Shown: positions 33,331-44,009 of the stretch, one piece after another
Position numbering within the stretch: the stretch's first letter is position 1
Layout of the letters: each line of letters starts with the position of its first letter
NCBI GenBank assembly: GCA_030847615.1
Contig: JAUMIR010000002.1
Coordinates: 199,933,809-199,997,808 of the forward strand
Direction: 5' to 3'
DNA length: 64,000 nucleotides
Source of the DNA: Gambelia wislizenii
Lineage: Eukaryota; Chordata; Lepidosauria; Squamata; Crotaphytidae
Notes under the pieces: model-generated
What the model was told of the DNA's origin: nothing
Seen by the model: the letters and a program-made list of their open reading frames with translations, nothing else
The model's database searches: none
Program-made: the position numbers and the translations under genes

Positions 33331-34624
33331 GAAGGGGGAATTGAATTAACAAAATCTAACTTTGAATTGGTTCTGGACAAAGGAAATGTACATTTGTTGT
33401 CCAGAATATATAAGTTATTACTAAGGATGGAAACAGAAACAGAGGTAATAAAAGAATACATGGTAAATTGGACCATAGATATAGGTCAGAATATTGAGTA
33501 TGAAGGATGGGAAGCAGCATGGTAAAGAGCAGCAAAACTCTCAAGATCTTACAACTTGTAAGAGAACGCCATAAAGACAATGATGAGGTGGTACCTTTCC
33601 CCCTAAGAATTGCTAAAATGGTGGGAGGATCCTCCAATAAATGTTGGAAGTGCTACGAGAAAAAGGGTGCCTTTTTAATCTACCATTTTTCATCAATGGT
33701 GGGGGTGTAAAAAGGCAATTAAATTTTGATGGATGATCAGATCATGAGCTCAGAGGATCCTAAAAAAGGAAATAGAAATGTTGCCAGAAATTTTCTCTCT
33801 AGGTATCTATGAGAATATTAATATCTCAAATGAAAATGGTAGATTAAAAAGATTATTATGGCATATGTGTACCACAGCAAGAATCATATATGCAAGGTAC
33901 TGGAGGAAAGAGGAGATCCCATCTGAAGTGGAGTGGATAGAGAAGTTATTAGAGACAGCCGAAATGGATAAACTTACGTATCTTATAGAGAACAAAATGG
34001 ATAAATCCTTTATAGAAACATGGGACCCCCTATGGGTTTATATGCAGGAATGGAAGGATAGAGAGAAGTTGAATTAACAAGCGGTATAAGGAGTTAGGAG
34101 GGGGAGGGAAAGAGAGACTCAAAAATGCAGAATTGAATAACAAAGGTGAATATATTAATAGAAAATATATTCAAAAGGAAGTGTACAAAGGAAAAGATAT
34201 ACCTACCTACATAGAGTGGTAAGAGTTCATGATAATGGGCAGATAAAAAAATGATTATGATACAAGAGCGTAAAGATTGCTATAAGTGAATATAATGTAA
34301 TGTAACTATTTCCTGAGTGAGGGATTTAAGAAAAAGAAATGAAATAAGAAAGACATGAGAGAAATACGGTTTCGCAATATACACAACGAACAATATGTAA
34401 TGTAGAATTGCAAGGGATGAAAATCATAGTAACAAGAACAAACTGGGATTAGACTGTTGGGGAAGTCAATTTTTTGGCGGAGGAAGGTGGTAAAACAGAA
34501 GGGATAAGAAACTAAGGATGTATGACAGAATGGTGATATATTTTGAAATGTAATAATAAGAAGATGGAAATTGTTTATAAATTTTGTGGATGATATTGTC
34601 AATAAAAAAATACAAAGGCGAAAT
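33331..34624 (+). mobile_element. L1 LINE 3' fragment inserted in the I/Vingi-like LINE
   Basis: Plus-strand 5'-truncated L1. It carries the end of ORF2: LVLDKGNVHLLSRIYKLLL, IEYEGWEAAW, the C-terminal Cys region (NKCWKCYEKKGAF), then in frame 33778-34077 KRLLWHMCTTARIIYARYW and LTYLIENKMDKSFIETWDPL, characteristic of L1 ORF2 C-termini. The element ends with TCAATAAAAAAATACAAAGG. It is flanked by TGATCCTCCCAT at 33319-33330 and 34625-34636, a 12-bp target duplication; joining the flanks restores the host LINE reading (PPGIWEDHFQ). The frame is broken by stops. Confidence 0.88.
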
Positions 34625-35951
34625 TGATCCTCCCATATCCCTGGAGGGATGTGACAGTCCACTGTGGCTGGCCCATTTCTCTGGGAACTTGATGTAATAT
34701 GCCAGAATAGAGCTGTGTTATTGGATTTGACTGCCTGGATAAGTTGCATCCATTTATTCTTCATGGCTTCTTTTTTCTTGCTCACTTGCAACTTTTTGTA
34801 GTCTCTTTTCTGCTGGAGCAGCATTGGTACAGCTTCTGGGATAGTGTTAAATAGATAACCCTGATAAGTAGCAATGAGAGCTTTTTTAGCATCAACACAT
34901 TCCTTGTCAAACCATGGTTTGGAATGGTGCTGTTGTTGTTTCCACTGGCATGCGCTATTTTGGTGGATTAGATACTGGAGCAGAGCTTGGGTAAGTGTAT
35001 TGTAAATCTCCAAGATTTCATCAGGGGACTCAGCTGATATTAGGGCAGTCCTAAGACACTGAAGTTGGTCTGAAGCCAATACCTCACTTATTGTTTGGTT
35101 TAGCTGGGGGGTCCATTTAGCTTGGCATAACGTCCTTCCTGATAGCATTACAGAGAGGTGATAACACTCCCTGGTGTGTGTCTCCTGAGTGAAGTCACTT
35201 AGGTGTAGCCGAATTGGAAAATGATCACTTTCAAATCTTGGCATAACTTCTAGATCCTTGGCATAGGGAAGATGGTCCCTAGAAATGATTATGTAATCTA
35301 TGGCACTCATTTGGACCCAGAGAGATAACTGAATTCAGCTGGACAGTCATTTTCAGAGCACCATTTAGGATGTGAAGGTTTAGCCTGAATACTGTTTGAG
35401 CCAGACAAAGTCCTGCAAAATTTGATTTCTTGTCCTTTGAGCATTGGAAGGGGTTGGTTTCATCATCTTCGAGATCAGGAGGTGGGCATTTGTGTTGGGC
35501 ATATAGGGTATGATCGTTGGGGCCCAGTCTGGCATTCAAATCACCCCCCAGAATTACAAATGCATTTGGATTCTGCAATATGAGATTAGTCGTGTATGAT
35601 TCCAGTTCAGCCCACGGGGCTCTGATTTGGGATTTCTTCTTCATTGGATGCATGTAGACATTTATTATCAATAAAGTGCACTGGTTAAATTGGGTTAGCA
35701 CTGCCATGGCATATGTTTTAAATGTGAAAAGAGGCCTTGTTATGGCATGAAACCAGAACGCCCAGGCCACCCCTAGCTCTTCCGTGCTTTTTCCCTGGCT
35801 CTGCCAGAATTGAGAATGAGTGAAAGCCATTTAATAGCAGGTCCTTATTGGTCCATGTATCCTGGGTCAGTAAAATGTCACATTGGGTGAGAAGATCACT
35901 AGGACAAGGATCTCTGTTAGCTGTAGACCACCCAGTGATGTTCCAGGTCAT
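34625..35951 (-). pseudogene. APE-type endonuclease region of the I/Vingi-like LINE ORF2
   Basis: Minus-strand fragments give, in order: MTWNITGWSTAN (start, 35951), LTQCDILLTQDTW, RARGGLGVLV, TLLIINVYMHP, then VILGGDLNARLGPND, the Gly-Asp-Leu-Asn block of exonuclease-endonuclease-phosphatase nucleases, and near 35250 RFESDHFPIRLHL, the SDHxPI catalytic motif. Behind it comes KPWFDKECVDAKKAL and VKSNNTALFWH, typical of the linker to RT. Several frameshifts separate the parts. The endonuclease nicks target DNA to prime reverse transcription. The region ends where an L1 fragment has been inserted (33331-34624); the coding sequence picks up again on the other side. Confidence 0.8.
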
Positions 35952-37172
35952 AAGGGTAACCTTGTGCTGGTCAGTTGGAAGTCAGGCAGTTGCACTGCAG
36001 GCCACAGGCTGGATGGGTAATTCATCTGATGGCAGTTAGTTAAATGGCTGGGTTCACTGTGGCTGTGTCTTCCTCTGTGAGTGTAGGAGTAGTGGATCAC
36101 ATTTCTGTTCTTCCTGCTCTGCCTGTTCTGGAAGGGAGGTTGGAAGAACCAATGCAGCATGGGCAGCAAAATGAGGATCACAAGCAAGCAGGGATCCCAG
36201 CTCTTTAGTGAGGGGAGCATCCTTTGGCTTATCCAATGAGATAGGAGATGAGATAGGTGGTGGTGATGACTGTTTTTCCTGTGGACTGGGTTTGCATAGG
36301 AGTGTTTAAGACCCCTGGAATTTAATTGTAGGTGGGGGTGCATCTGCAGTATAGGGCACTTTTGAAAGGGTGTTAGCCAGTACTTTAGATTTCAAGGCTT
36401 CCTTTAGTGGTAGTAGAGAGTAATCACTTTCTCTTTCATTGTCTTTGTCTGGAAAATCTTTTGGGCGGGGAATGATTTCAGTGGGGCTGGATTACTGTTA
36501 GATTGCCCCCGGATGATATCTCTCATCAGCTGTACTGTGGGAGTGTGTTCCCAGATTTCTGTGAGTTTTTCTCTCAGTTTAATTGCTTCTTGATTTATAG
36601 CCTGAGCTTCTTCCTTTGAGGTGTGTTTAGGTTCTCCTTCTTGGTGTGCAGATTTATTGCTTCTCTGTGTTGTTGTTGCTGTTTTCCTTATGATGAGTTC
36701 ACAGACTATCTCATCCTTAAAAACTCTGATAATTTCTATATAGTGTGCATTCCAAAGGAAATTTCTTTTCCATATCAGCCTGTTAGGAATATTTGCCTGA
36801 TTAAAGGTAAAAAATTACGTTTAATAGCTCTTGAGCTGGGTAAAAAGTGGCAGTCTACTAAGTCAATTGTTCTGTGTGCATGTTTAAAAGTTGGGAAAGG
36901 TATCTCACAATTGACTTGCGGCTGTTCCAAATATGGGCATTGTGATGTATTTGTACCACGAGCTGATGTTTCTGCAACACTTGGCACACTTCCTCCCAAA
37001 CAACTTCCTTTTAACCCCCTGTGTGCCATATGGGTTTTGTTTTTGAAAGGCTTGTTGGAAATTCTCCACCTTGTTTGTAATATCATTTACTCTCAGCAAA
37101 ATAAGAATCAATGTTTCTATGGACAGTTTGCAGAAATCATAGAAGGGCTGAGCAGTTTTATTGTAGGGAATA

Positions 37173-37730
37173 CAGTCCTCCCTCCACATTCACGGACTCA
37201 ACACTTGCGGTTCTGCAGATTGCTGTGAGGGGAGTCCAGGGAAAGTGGCAATGGGGCCTCTGAAGCCCTGTCGCCACTTTTGGGAAGGAGGCGAGGGGAG
37301 CAACGACGGGGGCTCCGGAGGCCTCGGGGTCGCTTGGGAAGGGCAAGCGGAGGCTGGGTAGAGCAACCACGAGGCCTCCGGAGGCCCTGGGGTTGCTTGG
37401 GGAGGGTGGGGGGAGGGCAGGAATAGCGACCACGAGGCCTCCGGAGGCCCCGGGGTCGCTTGGGGAGGGCGGGAAGAGCAACCACGAGGCCTCTGGAGGC
37501 CTCGGGGTCGCTTAGGGAGGGCGGGGGGTGGGAAGAGCGACCACGAGGCCTCCGGAGGCCTCGGGGTCACTTGGGGAGGGCGGGGGGAGGCCGGGAAGAG
37601 TGACCACGAGTCCTCTGGAGGCCTCGGGGTCGCTTGGGGAGGGCAGGGAGAGAGCTGTCATTATTCACAGAATTTTCACATTCGCAGGGGTCTATGGAAC
37701 CTAACCCCCACGAATGTGAAGGGACAACTG
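37173..37730. mobile_element. Tigger-like (Tc1/mariner) non-autonomous element with GC-rich minisatellite
   Basis: The left end CAGTCCTCCCTCCACATTC and the right end GAATGTGAAGGGACAACTG are inverted repeats, flanked on both sides by TA (37171-37172 and 37731-37732), the duplication of Tc1/mariner elements. The CAGT-GTCCCT end resembles Tigger/MER2-type ends. The middle (about 37290-37640) is a GC-rich minisatellite, in strong contrast to the AT-rich surroundings. A relative without that array lies at 43790-44009. Confidence 0.8.
37290..37645. repeat. GC-rich minisatellite, about 60-bp unit
   Basis: About six imperfect copies of a unit with CCACGAGGCCTCCGGAGGCC, then a GGGGTCGCTTGGGGAGGGC block. 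The CCTCCGGAGG core is palindromic. The long proline/serine-rich frames read from the minus strand are a by-product of the array and not a protein gene. Confidence 0.85.
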
Positions 37731-38126
37731 TACTGCCAAGTTCCGGGAGTTTGGCTCTATTATCTCTATTATCTCCCTACCCTGGAGAATAGCTTATATT
37801 TAAACTTTAAGGAATTGAGGAGGCTGTTTTGTTTAATTCAGATTTCTGTGTTGACTTAGGGAGTAAGGAAGGAGCTGTTGTTAGAGATCTGTTACTCATG
37901 AGCAGTGTTTTCTTTGCCACTGGGAAAAATGAGTCAATCCTCATCTGTTTTTTTCTGCTTTGAGAGATTCCTGGGTACCAATATTGTTGCTGGGGCTGGT
38001 CTGATTTCTTTTCTTGCCTTTGGGTGGCATTTTTGGGGTATATGTAGGTGGTAATGCCAGATGGTAATTGGAGGACAGTTCAGAAGTTGTTAGTCCATCA
38101 CCATCTTGCCCCTCCTTCCATTTCTA

Positions 38127-39124
38127 CTAAATTTAACGACTCCAGTATCCATTCCTGCATTTTATATAGTGTTAAAATCATCCGTCATCTTCTGTGACTC
38201 TTTCCAACTAAATAATCTATATGTTTAAATCCATATTTCTACCACATATTATCTCTACACACATATTCCCACCAACATCTAAAATCCTGCTATATGTTCT
38301 AAGCAATTAATCCATCCATATGTTATAACCATCCATATGTTATAACCAGCACAGAACATTCTATAGCAACTATACATCATTTTATAAAAAATCATTTTAT
38401 GGCATAATCACAATTTCTTTAACCACCTTATCCACATATCTTCCCATTATCCACCAGTACATTATAGCCAGAGTTCTTAAACCATTTTAACACTTACTCT
38501 TTAATTTAAATTTCACTTTATATTTGACTCTTGATTTTCCTCCATATCTTACAGCCTTAGGCTCTTCCCCTTGCCATTGCTTAATTGGTACATCAAATAT
38601 TGAAACATCCATTGTCTGAAATGGAAACCTTCCTCTGAGCCAAACATGTTTTCCAATCCCAGACTTCCTCCCCATCAGCAATAGATTCCATTTCTCTCAC
38701 CTAAATGAATCTTTCTCAATTCCATTCCATATCTCAACATAATTATTTGAAACAACATGACATCCATATTTATCTTAAAATCATCCCCATTTTTTACTTT
38801 TTTCTCCAGTTTGACAACTGAGTCATCCATCAACTCAAGTTGGACATCTGTACACATTTCTATTTCTTTGTTTACCAAAACCAGCTTAACCAGATTGATT
38901 TCCTTCTCTTTACTTATGTCCAGACTTTCCGCTTGATCCTCACTTTGTTTCACAGCTCCAGCCAATTCCTTTGCATCTTTGTTAAGTTCCTTGGCCTCAT
39001 TTTTCCAGTCTTGCTTTAGTCCCTCTTTCAGTTCCATAAATTGTTGTTTCAGTTCCGTAAATTCATTTCTTAAATATGTGATCTCTTTCAGCAGCTTCTG
39101 TAAAATTCCTGAAGAAAGCTCCAT
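38127..39124 (-). pseudogene. L1 ORF1-like coiled-coil fragment
   Basis: The minus-strand frame 38675-39124 starts MELSSGILQKLLKEITYLRN and continues with EFTELKQQFMELKEGLKQ and other Glu/Lys/Leu heptad-like sequence, a coiled coil as at the N-terminus of squamate L1 ORF1 proteins, which trimerise and bind L1 RNA. A second frame (38487-38681, WLRGRFPFQTMDVSIFDVP) may be the downstream part. Sequence between 38127 and 38480 is AT-rich without a clear domain. The usual ORF1 C-terminal RNA-binding domain and ORF2 are missing next to it, so this copy is badly deleted. Alternative: an unrelated coiled-coil repeat protein. Confidence 0.55.
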
Positions 39125-39234
39125 CTTCTATAGATCCAGCAATTACAGAGTTAAAAGCAGAGGCAAGTCTCTAAGGTTTTAAGACCCCATGCTGTTTCTG
39201 TAGTTCCAGTGCCACCTGTCCTGTATTTCTTTGG

Positions 39235-39925
39235 GCAGGCTGCAGAGACCCAATAAATCAGCTTTCACAATTCAAAGGGAATAGCCGAGTCTATTCAGCT
39301 TACCAGTACAGAGAGTAAATTCAGCCCAGTCCAAGAGGTCAAACACAGAGAGACAGAAAGGTGAGCAAACAGTCCAAAGGGGTAATCCAGAGACAAAGTC
39401 ACAAATGCAAAGACAGGGTTCAAGATAGCAGGTAGTCAGTCAAGAATTGCAATCCAGTGTGGCTTTCACCCAAATAGGTCTGTTGTTGGCCATGCTCTTC
39501 CAGAGGAGGTGCTGGTTATTTATGGTCCAGCTGAGTCTCACAGGCTTGCCTGATTGCTTCCTGCTTCCTATTTAATCACTCTGAGTGTCGAAGAAATTCC
39601 TTCTTTTGATGATGCTGAGTGAAACTGGGTAAGTCCTGTTCCTTCCTATTTACTCACTCTGAGCGTCAAAGAAATTCCTTCTCTTGACAATGCTGGGTGA
39701 AACTGGGTAAGTCTGTATCCTGTTCCTCTGGGGTTTGTGACTGTGGAATATTCTGTTGCTCAGATGTGTGAGCCTGTTGGACACTCTGTCCCTTAGAGAC
39801 TTGTAGCTGTTTGACACTCTGTTCCTCAGCGTGTGGTGGCTGCTGGTCACTCTGCTCTAGCTCAAGCATGCTATCCCAGCTTTCAAATTCCTCCTCACTG
39901 TCCTCTGAGGGGCAGGGCATGACAC
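39235..39925 (-). repeat. LTR-like or retroelement-derived segment with short tandem duplication
   Basis: The minus strand reads TGTCATGCCCTGCCCCTCAG at about 39922, then an 84-codon frame (39666-39920) with EDSEEEFESWDSMLELEQSD and Gln-rich sequence. A block of about 78 bp is repeated in tandem (39569-39646 and 39648-39710, both with GAAGAAATTCCTTCT- or CAAAGAAATTCCTTCT-type cores and GTGAAACTGGGTAAGT). I suspect an LTR or the end of a Gypsy-type element, from the TG start only; not confirmed. Confidence 0.35.
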
Positions 39926-40194
39926 CACCATCTGGTTGTTCTCAATCTTATCTTCTTTAAAAAAAAACTAAAAAAAAAGTAATGAAACGGGTTCATTACT
40001 TAATTATATTCAGTACAGTATTCTCAGAAACCATTCAATAGCAAAATAAATAACCTTGTATCTTTTAAAGTTGACTCCTCTTTACTTTATATAAGGTCTT
40101 GTTCTATACAAGGGGGAAAAATACGAACATGTTTGGAAAGGCAGACAGTCACAACAATGTGAACTGCCTACATGGCCAAAATATCCCCCCTAAA
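39926..40194. other. CACNA1G: Intron, no gene seen
   Basis: AT-rich unassigned sequence with a poly-A run near 39960. Confidence 0.4.
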
Positions 40195-40712
40195 TTCTGC
40201 ATGTCCCCCTAGCCAGCTGGTAGCCACGAGTGATTTACTTGCGTTTTTAAATCTGACACTGCCAATTATTTATTATTTATTTATTTAAAAAGTCTCCCAG
40301 GGTGTTCACAAGCAACACTTCGTATTCTTCGTATTTACATAGACAGAAGGAATTAAAAAAGAGTATTAAATCTCCATTTCATTGACTTACCGGACCCTCA
40401 CTTAGCCGAAAATCCAACATGACAGCTGCAGCTGCTTTCCCTCTTTGCTAGCCCCACCCCCACCCTCATCCAGCCAATCAGATTGCACTGCCTGTTTGTA
40501 TTTGTGCAAATGTGAGTGTTCAAACGATCACACATTCGCATGTCATATGGAGCTTTTAAAAAAAAATCCGTACGAATCCCTGGATGTGGCGCACATGGAA
40601 TTTGCGGCGGATTTTGCTGTCCCCCTTCTGAATGACACATATTTGTGCGAACAGCCATTTGAATGGATTTCCGTAGTTCACATGCCGTTTGTATTATTTT
40701 GACTGTGTAGAC
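40195..40712 (+). repeat. Unclassified dispersed repeat (family B), copy 2
   Basis: Shows GAGTGATTTACTTGCG, AAAATCCAACATGACAGC, GCTAGCCCCACCCCCACCCT, CATCCAGCCAATCAGATTG and GTCCCCCTTCTGAATGA in the same order as copy 1 (17636-18056). Copy 2 carries extra sequence between the landmarks. Confidence 0.6.
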
Positions 40713-42599
40713 AGGATCTAAGTTTCTGAAACCACATCTTTTTCAGCTTTTTACTTTTTCTTTTTTAGCATAAGTCTCAGATCTTCTTTACAGAAGAAAG
40801 AAACTCACCAGAGCTTTATTTTCAGCACCAGAAGGAAGAACTTTCTTCATTGTAAATTAAATCTTTAAGGGTGATTAAGAAAGTGAGACTTTCACAGGGC
40901 TAGTGTCCTTTTAGGGCTCACTTAGCAGCCTGGGCTTGATATTTATTCTGGAGCTCCATGCTGCTCAAAAGTTGCTTCCAACCATTGCTGCTACTTTAGC
41001 GGTCTCTTCATGAGGAGCAGCAATCCAAAGCATCTGTGGGCAATCTCTAACTATCTTCCTTGTCCAGAGAGAGTTCTGCTGGCTAATTAGCCAGCAATTC
41101 TGCTGCTTTGCTTCCTCTGCATTGGAGCATGAAGCAAAGACAGCAAACTGCCATCTTCCCCACCCAGAAGTAAAAAAGTTACTGTTTTGGATTACAGCTC
41201 ACATAATCCCCAGCCAACATGGTCACAACATGGAGAATTCTGGGAGCTGTAGTCCAAAAAGTAATTTTTCCAAGCTTGAATAGGCTGTGCAGCTCAGACT
41301 GTGATACAATCCTGTCCCTTATTGACAGGCAGAGTCTGGGGAATTTTGTGAAAGTGTGGGAGATTATCTCTGGCCTGTGAAAATGCAAATTAATTACTCT
41401 CACCAAAGACAGGTACATACATTTGGGATTAGGAGGCTAGGTTTTCAGGCTGACAGTAGCAGGAGTGGCTTGTTTTGTGGCTATGAGGCCTAGGATTTCT
41501 AGGATTACAAATTAATCATGGAGTATTAGAAGGGATGGTCCTACCATCATGCAGACTGAGGCAGTTACCTCCAGTGCCAGATGCTGGGAGGTAGAAGCAA
41601 GATATTGGAGGAGACAGCCATGTGGCCAACCTAACCTGCAGCCTGCAGCCATGGCAGAAGATGCTTTCCCATTGTCAATGGTGAAGCATCAGTCTAGTGT
41701 GGTACGGGCCTCTCTTTTTTGCTTGAGGCAGCAAAATGCCACATGGGCCAGTCCTGAGGATCAGTTACATATGTGGTCTCTATCAAACCATTTCTTTGGC
41801 AAACAGTGACAGATTAGAATAGGAAACACATTTATAGTCTTGTATGCAACAGTCAAACATGCTGCATTCAAGAAATGGTCCAGCTTGTAGCGTTGAGTGA
41901 ATAAATGTTCTCCATGTACTTTCATGCATTCCTATAGAAAGCTTAATTTCTCATTTTGTCTGGAATCCTACTGATGCACTACACCGATGTAAATACTCTG
42001 CCATAGGCAGTGGCAGCCAGAGGAAAAAGGGCCACAGGTGCAGTGGCCATGAAGGAAGTCAAGCACTGGAGAAATAGGTTGCCCAGAAGCAGCAAATTTT
42101 ATCTGCCTTCCCTTGTCACTACTGCATGACCATTGCACTATATTCACTGGATACACTGGAAAAAGTGGACATAGTAGACTACCAGGATTCTAACCATTGG
42201 GTCCAACAACAGCAACTGCAAAGCCAGGATGTGGAACATATAAGGATTCTTGTGCTGAGATTCAAGAAGATAAGCACCTTGAGATGACTAATGAAGGTTT
42301 CTGGTACAAATACCAAGAGAGGTGCTCTTTAGATGTTAAATCAGGGGAGCAGGAACTGCTCTTCTCTGTGTTCAACCAATGATGCTGCTGTAATGTTTAA
42401 AGGGACACTGGTATGTGAGCAGTGTTGACACTAGGGGGGTGTAGAGGGGCCAAGCCACACCAGGTGACACTGTTGGGGGAAGGGGTGACACCAGTCTTAG
42501 TGGAGGCACAGTGCGTGAGTAGAACCAATCATGTGGTTTCTTCTCATGCTGGTAATTTCTTCGGTACAACCAGGGCTGAGAGAAGGTGAAGTTCTACAC
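40713..42599. other. CACNA1G: Intron, repeats only
   Basis: Contains a MITE fragment (41190-41262, TTCTGGGAGCTGTAGTCCAA) and a family A repeat (41525-41760). No gene. Confidence 0.45.
41525..41760 (+). repeat. Dispersed repeat (family A), copy 2
   Basis: GGTCCTACCATCATGCAGAC, TGAGGCAGTTACCTCC, then TTTTGCTTGAGGCAGCAAAA and TGGGCCAGTCCTGAGG at the right end, partly mirroring the left end. Related to 5245-5560. Confidence 0.4.
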
Positions 42600-43216
42600 A
42601 GCTTCACAGCAGCTAAAAAAGCAAATGTGATTCTAGGATGCATCAATATGAGTATAGTGTCAAGATCAAGGGAAATAATAGTGCCACTCTATTCTGCTTT
42701 GGTCAGACCTCACCTGGACTGTGTCAAGAAGGACCAGAATTCAAGAAGGACATTGATAAGTTGGAATGTGTCCAGAAGAGGGCAACCAAAATGGTCAAAG
42801 GTATGGAAGCCATGCCCTATGAGGAGCGGCATAGGGAGCTGGGTACATTTAGCCTGGAGAAGAGATGGTTAAGAGGTGACATGAAAGCCATGTTGAAATA
42901 TTTGAAAGGGTCTCATATTGAAGAAGAAGCAAGCTTGTTTTCTGCTGCTTCAGAGACTAGGTCACGGAGCAATGGACTCAAACTACAGGAAAAGAGATTC
43001 CACCTAAACATTAGGAAGAACTTTCTGACAGTAAGAGCTGTTTGGTAGTGGAATGCACTGCTTCGAAGTGTGGTGGAGTCTCCTTTTTAAACAGAGGTTT
43101 TTAAACAGAGTCTGGATGGCCATCTGTTGGGAGTGCTTTGATTGTGTATTCCTACATGGCAGGGAGTTGGACTAGACTAGACCTTGTGGTCTTTTCCAAC
43201 TCTATGATTCTATGAT
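42600..43216 (+). mobile_element. CR1 LINE 3' copy
   Basis: 5'-truncated copy. Frames 42531-42872 and 42638-43048 contain [26 protein letters not shown], then [40 protein letters not shown] and [18 protein letters not shown], the CR1 ORF2 C-terminus. The 3' end has GGCAGGGAGTTGGACTAG and CTATGATTCTATGAT. A frameshift near 42720 and a stop at 43046-43048 break the frame. No catalytic RT part is present. Confidence 0.92.
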
Positions 43217-43789
43217 ACACAGCAGCTCTGTGGGACAAGCCCATGGAGAAACAACTGCTGTGCTACTGCTACCATGATGTCTAAAAGGTGCTCAGTCCAC
43301 CTAGAATCACAGCTTTTTCTTCCATTCTAGACAGAAAAATGCACAAACAGTTGGTCAGGAAGGCCAAGAGACAACCTTGCAGGGGGTACATCTTCTGAGT
43401 TTAAAAACGTAAGAGCCCTGTGAATCCAGAATTTGGTTCACACAGTATCTGGCCAGAAATGCCTTTGGGAAACCCACCATCTTCACCCTCCCTGTCATAT
43501 TTCCCAGCATGTGCTAGAGAGAAGCATGCTGCTTTTGATACTGTGCAGGATGTTCAGGCATTTTGAGAAGTAGCCATTGATGGCCCTAACTTCCATGAAA
43601 TTGCCTAAACCCTTTTTAAAGTCAACCAAGTTGTCAGCCATCTTTACATCTTTTGGTAGTGATTTCCAAGGTTTTAGTTAGGCAGTGTGTGAAGAAGTCT
43701 GAGAGAAGTACTCCCTACCTCATAAGAGAGTTGTACCAGTCCATTGATAATTTTGGTTGCCATTTTCTGAATTTAAGAGAGGATTTATA
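43217..43789. other. CACNA1G: Intron, no gene seen
   Basis: Unassigned sequence. Nothing recognisable. Confidence 0.4.
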
Positions 43790-44009
43790 CAGTTGTCCCT
43801 CCGTGTCCATGGATTTAAGTATTCATGGCTTGAAAAATGTTCTTAAAAAAATAATAATCCAAAAAGCAAACCTTGATTTTTCCATCTTATATAAGGGACA
43901 CTATGCTGTAACATTGCATATAATGGGACTTGAGTGTTCATGGATGCTGGTATCCACAGGGGGTCCTGGAACCAACCCCCCCCCCCCAGCGAATATGAAG
44001 GGACAACTA
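43790..44009 (+). mobile_element. Tigger/MER2-like MITE
   Basis: Left end CAGTTGTCCCTCCGTGTCCA after TA (43788-43789); right end GAATATGAAGGGACAACTA. Inside, GGTCCTGGAACCAACCCC and the ATTCATGGCTTGAAAAAT block recall MER2/Tigger-derived elements. About 220 bp, no coding sequence. The right TA appears changed to TG. Confidence 0.75.

Larger units (their letters stand above)
36350..38030 (-). pseudogene. ORF1 remnant of the I/Vingi-like LINE
   Basis: Starts on the minus strand with MPPKGKKRNQTSPSNN (ATG at 38030-38028), a basic N-terminus suited to an RNA-binding ORF1 protein, but hits a stop soon after. The frame is then cut by the Tigger-like element (37173-37730). Further minus-strand fragments (36775-37189, with KLFGRKCAKC) and a Gln/Glu-rich stretch near 36500-36610 fit the rest of an ORF1, without a domain I can name. 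ORF1 proteins bind element RNA in the retrotransposition particle. Not functional. Confidence 0.5.
29009..38116 (-). mobile_element. I/Vingi-like LINE, nearly full length, interrupted by several insertions
   Basis: A minus-strand non-LTR retrotransposon. The 5' end is near 38116 (GGGGCAAGATGGTGATGG on the minus strand), ORF1 starts at 38030, the endonuclease begins at 35951, RT lies around 31.7-33.3 kb, and the C-terminal domain ends at 31224. The 3' UTR resumes at about 29149 and ends in TAATAAAGATTCTATTCTGT near 29020. It is flanked by TCCATTTCTA on both sides (28999-29008 and 38117-38126), a 10-bp target duplication. Removing the inserts (29150-31215, about 32798-32930, 33331-34624 plus duplication, 37173-37730 plus TA) leaves about 5 kb, a normal LINE length. 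Clade (Vingi/I) is my best guess from the sequence style and its known presence in lizards. Confidence 0.8.

Noticed and set aside
37190..37570. Long proline/serine-rich frames on the minus strand
   Set aside because: They come from the roughly 60-bp GC-rich tandem unit read in all frames; open frames in such arrays are expected without a gene.
37290..37645. Regular GC-rich repeats as a CRISPR array
   Set aside because: Units are contiguous and diverged, with no unique spacers, and the context is a vertebrate intron.
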